Part shown: positions 1-4,154 of the stretch, piece by piece
How positions within the stretch are numbered: the stretch's first letter is position 1
Layout: the number at the start of each line of letters is the position of its first letter
From: Oscillospiraceae bacterium
GTDB taxonomy: Bacteria > Bacillota > Clostridia > Oscillospirales > Acutalibacteraceae
DNA: 6,274 nt
Direction: 5' to 3'
Assembly (NCBI GenBank): GCA_902761265.1
Contig: CACWJV010000228.1
Coordinates: 1 to 6,274 of the forward strand
The notes under the pieces: generated by a model
The model's input: the letters and a program-made list of their open reading frames with translations, nothing else
The model's database searches: none
Told to the model about the DNA's origin: nothing
Translations under genes and position numbers: made by a program

Positions 1-1727
1 GCAAGAATATACACTTTCACGCTGTGGGGCGGCAGCGTCGCCCGGACCTTGCCGTCGGTTGTAACGTCCGTGTGCTCCCATACGTCGCGCACGGCGTAGC
101 TGTCTTTTTGCGGCAGATGCAGGAACCCTTCGTTGGCAATCTTCTGACACGAAAACGTGTGCTTGACGGTGATCTCCGTTTTGTTAAACAGGCACACCGC
201 GGCCTTCGCGCCCGACAGCGGCTTTACCAGCACGTCCACGCCGCCCATCCGTACCCGGCGGCAGGGGACGCCCAGCGCGTCCTGATTGATTGCGATCATC
301 TCTTTGTTCGTGAGAATCTGCCACACCTTGTTGTCCGTGTCCACAGTGCCGTCGGCGCGGACAAATTTGCGCACGTCGTTGCCCAAAATCAGCGGCGCGT
401 TCATCATGCACCAGAGCGAGAAATGCGCGCGGTTTTCCTCGTGCGTCAGTTTGCCGTTGCCCACCTCGAGCATATCCGGGTCGTTCCAGCCGCCGATGCC
501 GGCGTATTTCCAAAGCTTCACCGTGTGCTCATACAACGCCACGATCGACAGCCAGTTGGCGGCAATATCGCCCGTGGTACGCCAGAGGTTGCCCGCTTCC
601 GCGCCCCAGATGTACGGCCGGTTGAAGCCCCATTCGCAAATCGAATAGACGATCGGCTTTTCGGGTACGCCGTTTTTTTCGGCGTATTCTTTTGTGGCGC
701 GCTTGAGCTCGCGGCCCATCAGCTTATATTGGATCGCCGCCGAATCAAACGCGGAGCCGACCGGGTTGTCAAAAACGAGCGTGTTGACGCCCTCCTGCAG
801 CTCCACCTCGGTTTGCACGCGCCGTTCGCCGTGCAGCGGCATACGGCCCTTGGCGCAGTAGATGTGGTATTCTTCTTTGCCGTTGACCGAAACGCGCACA
901 AACCGTTCGGCGTCGTCGGCTTTCGCTACAACCAGCGTGAGCACGTACAGGCCGGCCTGTTGCGGCTCCACGCGCACGGAAAACGACCCGGCGCGCGACG
1001 ACAGTCCCGCGACGAATGCTTCTCCGCTGCGGCTGTCCGTTACCAATCGGGCGCGGCCTTTGAGCAAAAAGTCTTTGGCGCCGAATACGGCGCATACGCC
1101 GTCGCTGTTTGCCAGCTCCACCTGCCGGATGCGCGGCGCTTTTTCGGAGATCTTTTTGTTGTGGCAAAAGTCGTATTTGAAGTATTCGACGCCCCACGAC
1201 GCGAACGTGTCGGCGTCGACGGCCTCGTGGCGCAGCGAGCCGGGGTAGTCTTCGCAGGTGTGGGTGCCGTTGGACGAATAGATGCCGAACTTCAGCCCGC
1301 GGTCGTTGACATACTGCGCCAGCGCCGGAATGCCGGCGGGGAAGGTCGCCTTGTCCCATTGGAGTCTGCCGTCCTTGTCGCGCTCCGAGCTTTGCCAGCA
1401 GTCTTCGATATTCACATAGGTGTAGCCGGCGTCCTTGAGCCCGCTTTTGTCCATCGCGTCGGCAATCTCTTGGATCAGCGTTTCGCTGATGTGCGAGGCA
1501 AACAGGTTCCAGCTCGACCAGCCCATCGGCGGCGTCAGCGCGGCGCCGTTGTTGTAGGGCGCGGTGGTACGTTCGTTGAGCTGCAGCTTGTGCGCCGCCT
1601 GCTTGACGGTGCAAACCGGACAGAACTCCTTTTGCTTGATTTTGACCGCGGCCGCGGCGGCGGCAGCAACAGCCGCGCCTGCGCCTGCGGCGGCGAGAGC
1701 GGATTTGAGAAGTTTTTTGTTTTGCAT
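1..1727 (-). CDS. GH27 glycosidase (alpha-galactosidase / beta-L-arabinopyranosidase type) with inserted CBM-like domain, 3' end outside window
   Basis: Retaining exo-glycosidase of family GH27, acting on terminal alpha-galactosyl or beta-L-arabinopyranosyl residues; 575 residues are visible and probably only a few are missing. Residues 1-28 are a Lys-containing start followed by an Ala-rich hydrophobic run (14 Ala in residues 10-28), a signal peptide or membrane anchor, so the enzyme likely acts outside the membrane. The barrel starts at PPMGWSSWN (about 66-74). The nucleophile is the Asp of KYDFC (D186) and the acid/base is the second Asp of WNDPDML (D418); MNAPLILGND and AINQDALG are typical GH27 motifs, followed by the C-terminal beta domain. 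Unusually, about 140 residues (roughly 197-335) sit between KYDFC and IVYSICEWG; they look like a CBM6/CBM35-type beta-sandwich (AGLYVLTL, VNGKEEY, LQEGVNTLVF). The usual DDCW is EDCW (E108). The start at 1727 has AAAGGAG 8 nt upstream. The gene lies 16 bp after the AEC gene, probably in one operon. Family confident; substrate uncertain. Confidence 0.93.
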   Translation of the reverse strand, partial: MQNKKLLKSALAAAGAGAAVAAAAAAAVKIKQKEFCPVCTVKQAAHKLQLNERTTAPYNNGAALTPPMGWSSWNLFASHISETLIQEIADAMDKSGLKDAGYTYVNIEDCWQSSERDKDGRLQWDKATFPAGIPALAQYVNDRGLKFGIYSSNGTHTCEDYPGSLRHEAVDADTFASWGVEYFKYDFCHNKKISEKAPRIRQVELANSDGVCAVFGAKDFLLKGRARLVTDSRSGEAFVAGLSSRAGSFSVRVEPQQAGLYVLTLVVAKADDAERFVRVSVNGKEEYHIYCAKGRMPLHGERRVQTEVELQEGVNTLVFDNPVGSAFDSAAIQYKLMGRELKRATKEYAEKNGVPEKPIVYSICEWGFNRPYIWGAEAGNLWRTTGDIAANWLSIVALYEHTVKLWKYAGIGGWNDPDMLEVGNGKLTHEENRAHFSLWCMMNAPLILGNDVRKFVRADGTVDTDNKVWQILTNKEMIAINQDALGVPCRRVRMGGVDVLVKPLSGAKAAVCLFNKTEITVKHTFSCQKIANEGFLHLPQKDSYAVRDVWEHTDVTTDGKVRATLPPHSVKVYIL

Positions 1728-1734
1728 GGTTGGT

Positions 1735-1742
1735 TCTCCTTT
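1735..1742 (-). promoter_or_regulatory. Shine-Dalgarno site of the GH27 gene
   Basis: AAAGGAGA lies about 8 nt before the ATG at 1727. It sits immediately after the AEC stop codon, within a tandem TAATAA stop. No promoter fits in the 16 bp between the genes, so the GH27 gene is probably expressed from the AEC transcript. Confidence 0.8.
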
Positions 1743-1743
1743 A

Positions 1744-2751
1744 TTACAAGATCCCGAAGGAACGCATGATAAACACTGTGATAAACAAACTCACCATCGA
1801 GCCGGCCGACGTCCAGACCACAAACTGTGCGCCGAGCTGGTCGTCGCCGCCGATCTCGCTGACCATGACGGAGCTCGATACGGCGATCGGCGAGGCAAAG
1901 ATTGCGACGAGCGCGGGGTATTCCACCCGGCTCATCGGCAAAACGCCGAAATGAGAAAGCAGCACTGCGCCGCCGATTGCAAGAAAAGGCGCAACCACCA
2001 GACGCATCAGCACGCCGAGCGTGATTTGCCGTCGCAGCGCTTTGACGGCGGAAAAATCAAACCGCGCACCCAAAACGACCAAAGCCAGAGGCGTTGCGGC
2101 TTTGGACGCGATGGACAGCGCCGAAAAGAAAAACGGACAGTCGCGCTGCAGCAAAAACCACGGCTCGCCCATCGGATTTTTCGGCAGCAGCATCCGCACG
2201 CCCACCGTGACGATGCCGAGAAAGACGGCGATGATCAGCGGATTTTTCAGCGTGCGCACAAAGGTTTGCAGCGCGGAGGGCTTCTTTTCACCCGCGTAGC
2301 GCGACAGACAGATGACCGCCAGCGTGTTGAACAGCGGGATCGTCACCGCCGTTGCAACCGCCGTAAACGCCACCGCCGGCGCGCCGCCGAGCGCTTCGGC
2401 GAGGGGAATGCCCACAATGGCGCAGTTGGAGCGGTAGACGCATTGGATAAACGGCCCCTTTTGCAGCCGGTCGGGGATCAGCAGCTTTGCGAGCAAAACG
2501 CCGATGGCGTAGAGCGCGAGCACCGCCGCGGCGCAGTAGCCCACCGCACTCCACCGCACGTCCCGCAGCGATTCGATCTCATAAATATTGCAATACAGCA
2601 GCAGCGGCAAAAACACGCGGAACACGAGCTTGTTGGCCTTCAGAAAAAACGCGTCGTCGGCAAACCGGAGCCGCCGCAGCGCATAGCCGAGCGCCGCGAG
2701 CAGCAAAATCGGCAGCACGGCGTTGAGCGCGTAGAGGAACACCTGTCCCAA
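1744..2751 (-). CDS. AEC (auxin efflux carrier) family membrane transporter
   Basis: Integral membrane permease of the AEC family (PF03547 type), 335 residues, close to the usual 300-320. Bacterial members are secondary carriers, several of them for malate or other carboxylates; the substrate here is unknown. Family signs are NKLVFRVFLPLLL (about 40-52), RSNCAIVGIPL (107-117), KNPLIIAVFLG (169-179), TPLALVVLGARFDF (220-233), and a C-terminal half with SPIAVSSSVMVSEIGGDDQL (287-306) and Trp-Thr-Ser-Ala (about 313-316), alternating with about ten hydrophobic segments. The frame is open upstream to 2892, but that extension (WSLIAGRWSL...) is translated repeat and promoter DNA. I chose the TTG at 2751 because AGAAGGTGAT, a near-perfect anti-SD match, ends suitably before it; the GTG at 2760 overlaps the SD. 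First gene of a probable AEC-GH27 operon. Coupling with a sugar hydrolase is unusual, since AEC carriers are not classic sugar permeases. Confidence 0.9.
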   Translation of the reverse strand: MGQVFLYALNAVLPILLLAALGYALRRLRFADDAFFLKANKLVFRVFLPLLLYCNIYEIESLRDVRWSAVGYCAAAVLALYAIGVLLAKLLIPDRLQKGPFIQCVYRSNCAIVGIPLAEALGGAPAVAFTAVATAVTIPLFNTLAVICLSRYAGEKKPSALQTFVRTLKNPLIIAVFLGIVTVGVRMLLPKNPMGEPWFLLQRDCPFFFSALSIASKAATPLALVVLGARFDFSAVKALRRQITLGVLMRLVVAPFLAIGGAVLLSHFGVLPMSRVEYPALVAIFASPIAVSSSVMVSEIGGDDQLGAQFVVWTSAGSMVSLFITVFIMRSFGIL

Positions 2752-2755
2752 TTTT

Positions 2756-2765
2756 ATCACCTTCT
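2756..2765 (-). promoter_or_regulatory. Strong Shine-Dalgarno site that fixes a TTG start for the AEC gene
   Basis: On the - strand AGAAGGTGAT matches the extended anti-SD complement AGGAGGTGAT at all but one position. The AAGG core ends 8 nt before the TTG at 2751. The in-frame GTG at 2760 lies inside the SD itself and the next GTG is too far downstream, so TTG is the best start. Confidence 0.65.
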
Positions 2766-2774
2766 GTTGATGTA

Positions 2775-2804
2775 AGAATACCACAGTCGACACTCGTTCG
2801 TCAA
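2775..2804 (-). promoter_or_regulatory. Candidate sigma-A promoter of the AEC-GH27 operon
   Basis: On the - strand there is a -35 TTGACG (2804-2799), an 18-bp spacer and a -10 TATTCT (2780-2775), leaving a very short leader before the TTG start at 2751. The -35 is good (5 of 6) and the -10 moderate (4 of 6). The heptamer array at 2811-2845 begins just upstream of the -35, where an UP element would lie. Confidence 0.45.
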
Positions 2805-2810
2805 TAGTTG

Positions 2811-2845
2811 TTAGCGACCAGCGACCAGCGATCAGCGACCAGTGG
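2811..2845 (-). repeat. Short heptamer tandem array (about 5 units, consensus TCGCTGG on the - strand)
   Basis: Read on the - strand the units are CCACTGG, TCGCTGA, TCGCTGG, TCGCTGG, TCGCTAA. The same heptamer family (TCGCTGG, TCGCTGA, TCCCTAG) appears on the + strand in the larger array at 3221-3325, so the two arrays face each other as an imperfect inverted pair. This array lies directly upstream of the AEC promoter. Confidence 0.8.
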
Positions 2846-2955
2846 TAAGGATTGAACCCAGCCGGAAAAGAGCGGCAAAGGCGGGCGTTCAAACCTCTTC
2901 AGTCACGCGCATTGGATGCTTCAGCTTTACCGAAAAGCTTGTTAGCGCGTGCCAC

Positions 2956-2975
2956 CTTCCCCGCCTTCGGGGAAG
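2956..2975. repeat. Perfect 8-bp hairpin in the repeat block
   Basis: CTTCCCCG and CGGGGAAG form an 8-bp perfect stem around the loop CCTT. There is no T tract downstream on either strand, so it is more likely part of an interspersed palindromic repeat than a terminator. Its style resembles GC-rich palindromes I associate with gut Oscillospirales; that comparison is from memory. Confidence 0.75.
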
Positions 2976-3030
2976 CCAAGAGTGCTTCGGATTCAAGATC
3001 ACACTTTCGCAAAAGGCAAAACTTCCTTGC

Positions 3031-3050
3031 CCTCCCCGCAGGCGGAGAGG
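3031..3050. repeat. Imperfect GC-rich hairpin next to the junction units
   Basis: CCTCCCCG pairs with CGGAGAGG around the loop CAGG, with one C/A mismatch (3035/3046). It abuts the first three-way-junction unit, sharing the G at 3050, and is probably part of the same composite element. Confidence 0.6.
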
Positions 3051-3104
3051 TTGCGGGTCGCCAGTGGCGACCTCTCAGCCTCTGGCTGAGAAGCAACGAC
3101 CGAG
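3051..3104. repeat. Junction repeat unit 1 (54 bp, two hairpins closed by GTTGC/GCAAC)
   Basis: The unit runs from TTGCGGGT to GACCGAG. Hairpin a is GGTCGCC-AGT-GGCGACC (3056-3072, 7 bp). Hairpin b is TCTCAGCC-TCT-GGCTGAGA (3073-3091, 8 bp). GTTGC (3050-3054) can pair with GCAAC (3093-3097) to close both into a three-way junction. The unit is repeated directly afterwards with changed stems but the same ends. Confidence 0.8.
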
Positions 3105-3150
3105 TTGCGGGTGTCCAGTGGACACCTCGCGAAGCGAAGCAACGACCGAG
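3105..3150. repeat. Junction repeat unit 2 (46 bp, diverged copy with conserved pairing)
   Basis: This has the same ends as unit 1 (TTGCGGGT ... GAAGCAACGACCGAG). Hairpin a is GGTGTCC-AGT-GGACACC (3110-3126); relative to unit 1, two adjacent base pairs have changed on both sides of the stem, keeping all 7 pairs. Hairpin b is shorter, TCGC-GAA-GCGA (3127-3137). GTTGC (3104-3108) and GCAAC (3139-3143) again close the junction. Confidence 0.8.
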
Positions 3151-3220
3151 GCTGGAGCCGAGAACGGCAGGCGAGAATGTCAGTGCGCATCGCATCTCCT
3201 GCGGCTTGCATCACACCGCA

Positions 3221-3332
3221 TCCCTAGTCCCTGGTCGCTAGTCCCTAGTCCCTAGTCCCTAGTCCCTAGTCCCTTGTCCCTAGCACCTGGTCCCTAGTCC
3301 CTTGTCGCTGGTCCCTGATCGCTGACCGCTCC
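3221..3332 (+). repeat. Heptanucleotide tandem array (15 units plus a degenerate 16th, consensus TCCCTAG)
   Basis: From 3221 the sequence divides into 7-bp units: TCCCTAG, TCCCTGG, TCGCTAG, then four identical TCCCTAG, TCCCTTG, TCCCTAG, CACCTGG, TCCCTAG, TCCCTTG, TCGCTGG, TCCCTGA, TCGCTGA and a degenerate CCGCTCC. The middle is most uniform and the trmO-side edge most diverged, as expected of growth by slippage. The array overlaps the 3' end of trmO: units from 3294 upward are coding and one supplies the TAG stop. Heptanucleotide arrays of this kind (STRR) are known from heterocystous cyanobacteria; this is not that lineage. Confidence 0.92.
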
Positions 3333-3998
3333 AACGTCTACGACCGTCAAAACTTCGCCCTCCACGCGGAACGCCACGTCAAACGACGCGTAGCGCATCT
3401 TATACACGCGGCCGGGGTCGTCCTGGTAGCCCGGGCGCGGATCGAACGAAAGCACCTGCAAAAGCGCCGCGCGCTTTTCTTCGGGCAGTTTTTCGAGCAG
3501 CGTTTCGTCGCATACGACCTGCAGCGTGCCGCCCGTTTTGGCAAACCCGCTTTTCGCCTGCGGCACAGCGTCGGCGTAGGGGAGATAGGGCTTGATATCG
3601 AACACCGGCGTGCCGTCGCAAAGATCGCCGCCCGCAACGTGCAAAACCGGCGTGCCGTCGGATTGGATCTCCACGCGTTCAAGCCGGACGCACGAGAGCG
3701 CCACCGGGTTGGGGCGAAACGGCGCGCGCGACGCAAACACACCCACGCGGGTGTTGCCGCCGAGTTTGGGCGGGCGGACGGTCGGCGTATCGCTGCTGCC
3801 GGCGCGGTCAAATTGCCACAGCAGCCACAGATGGGAATACCCCTCGATCCCGCGGACGTAATCGGGATTGCAAAACGGCGGCAAAAACACCACCCGGCCC
3901 TGCAGATCGCCCGCCAGTCCGCTTTGGCGCGGCAGACCGAATTTATCCGGAAAATCGCAGCGGTATACGGCCACGGGCCGCAGCGTCAATGTCTGCAT
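3294..3998 (-). CDS. trmO: TrmO (TsaA-like) tRNA (t6A37)-N6-methyltransferase
   Basis: SAM-dependent methyltransferase of the YaeB/TsaA/TrmO family, which in E. coli converts t6A37 to m6t6A37 in tRNA-Thr; cytoplasmic. The protein has 234 residues (E. coli about 235). Visible family motifs are GLPRQSGL (21-28), the SHLWLLWQF region (55-63), RVGVFASRAPFRPNPVALS (84-102) and DGTPVFDIKPYLPYAD (128-143), followed by the C-terminal domain with DPRPGYQDDPGRVY (186-199). The start at 3998 has AAAGGAGG 7 nt upstream. The frame is open to 4136, but that extension runs through the gene's own -10 box, so it is not used. The last residues, about AVSDQGPATRD, and the TAG stop are encoded by the heptamer array, so the original C-terminus seems to have been replaced or extended. 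The gene is divergent from the GH31 gene and probably a housekeeping neighbour, not part of sugar use. Confidence 0.95.
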   Translation of the reverse strand: MQTLTLRPVAVYRCDFPDKFGLPRQSGLAGDLQGRVVFLPPFCNPDYVRGIEGYSHLWLLWQFDRAGSSDTPTVRPPKLGGNTRVGVFASRAPFRPNPVALSCVRLERVEIQSDGTPVLHVAGGDLCDGTPVFDIKPYLPYADAVPQAKSGFAKTGGTLQVVCDETLLEKLPEEKRAALLQVLSFDPRPGYQDDPGRVYKMRYASFDVAFRVEGEVLTVVDVGAVSDQGPATRD

Positions 3999-4005
3999 GG
4001 CGGCG

Positions 4006-4013
4006 CCTCCTTT
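4006..4013 (-). promoter_or_regulatory. Shine-Dalgarno site of trmO
   Basis: AAAGGAGG on the - strand, 7 nt before the ATG at 3998. It decides between this start and the longer open frame. Confidence 0.85.
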
Positions 4014-4061
4014 CCGCACGGCATAGATTCTTTTTTGCAAAATAGAATATGTAATGAACAT

Positions 4062-4090
4062 ATTATAGCAGATTGTCTTCGGAATTGCAA
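4062..4090 (-). promoter_or_regulatory. Sigma-A promoter of trmO with extended -10
   Basis: On the - strand: -35 TTGCAA (4090-4085), a 17-bp spacer, and a perfect -10 TATAAT (4067-4062) preceded by TGC, an extended -10. Transcription should start near 4055, giving a leader of about 57 nt. Its -35 abuts the -35 of the GH31 promoter. Confidence 0.8.
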
Positions 4091-4112
4091 TTGACTTTTG
4101 CAAGTCAGACAA
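4073..4112. promoter_or_regulatory. Nested inverted repeats across the divergent promoters (candidate operator)
   Basis: TTGTCT (4073-4078) and AGACAA (4107-4112) form a wide inverted pair, one arm in each promoter's spacer. Inside are the palindrome AATTGCAATT (4083-4092) and the inverted repeat TGACTT-TTGC-AAGTCA (4092-4107), which covers the -35 and spacer of the GH31 promoter. Such symmetry could serve a dimeric repressor, but no regulator gene is in the window and short AT-rich palindromes arise by chance. Confidence 0.35.
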
Positions 4113-4119
4113 GTATAAT
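4091..4119 (+). promoter_or_regulatory. Sigma-A promoter of the GH31-DUF4867 operon
   Basis: -35 TTGACT (4091-4096), a 17-bp spacer and a perfect -10 TATAAT (4114-4119). The expected start is near 4126, leaving a leader of about 29 nt, too short for a riboswitch. The close match to consensus suggests a strong promoter that would need repression if the operon is sugar-induced. Confidence 0.85.
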
Positions 4120-4140
4120 AGACTAGATAGTTTCAATCAC

Positions 4141-4145
4141 GGAGG
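4141..4145 (+). promoter_or_regulatory. Shine-Dalgarno site of the GH31 gene
   Basis: GGAGG, 9 nt before the ATG at 4155, which fixes the GH31 start. Confidence 0.8.
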
Positions 4146-4154
4146 GATACAGCC

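Larger units (their letters stand above)
2846..3220. other. Gene-free interior of the repeat block, rich in hairpins
   Basis: No convincing gene is visible here. Several frames are open, but their translations are Arg/Ser/Pro-rich and come from repeats, with no ribosome binding site or recognisable domain. The stretch holds a minor inverted repeat AGCTTT/AAAGCT (2923-2939), hairpins at 2956-2975 and 3031-3050, and the paired three-way-junction units at 3051-3150. The part from 3151 to 3220 shows no structure I can name. No T-rich tract follows the hairpins on either strand, so none is a clear intrinsic terminator. Confidence 0.7.

Noticed and set aside
1646..1657. 12-bp perfect palindrome CCGCGGCCGCGG
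   Set aside because: It lies within the Ala codons of the GH27 signal region and is explained by GCG/GCC codon use.
24..1769. A 581-residue open frame on the + strand across the GH27 gene
   Set aside because: It is antisense to a gene with clear GH27 catalytic motifs. Its His/Arg/Val-rich translation matches no family I know and it has no proper ribosome binding site. Long antisense frames are expected opposite GC-rich codons.
1564..2775. A 403-residue open frame on the + strand across the AEC gene
   Set aside because: It is antisense to the transporter, with a low-complexity Arg/Gln/His-rich translation and no recognisable domain.
2843..2900. T-arm-like GGGTTCAATCC on the - strand, suggesting a tRNA
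   Set aside because: The flanking bases do not form the 5-bp T stem, and no acceptor, D or anticodon arms can be built around it.
2956..2975. Intrinsic terminator for trmO or AEC
   Set aside because: The stem is strong but no T-rich tract follows on either strand, and it is more than 300 bp from the trmO stop.
2842..3255. Overlapping open frames on both strands within the trmO-AEC gap
   Set aside because: Their translations come from hairpins and heptamers (for example WSLVPSP endings), and several frames are open over the same repeats with no start signal.
3221..3332. CRISPR array
   Set aside because: The repeats are contiguous 7-mers with no spacers and no cas genes nearby.
4014..4136. 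Longer TrmO start within the upstream extension of its frame
   Set aside because: The extension overlaps the TATAAT box, so the upstream ATG codons would not be transcribed. The ATG at 3998 has a strong Shine-Dalgarno site and matches the family length.
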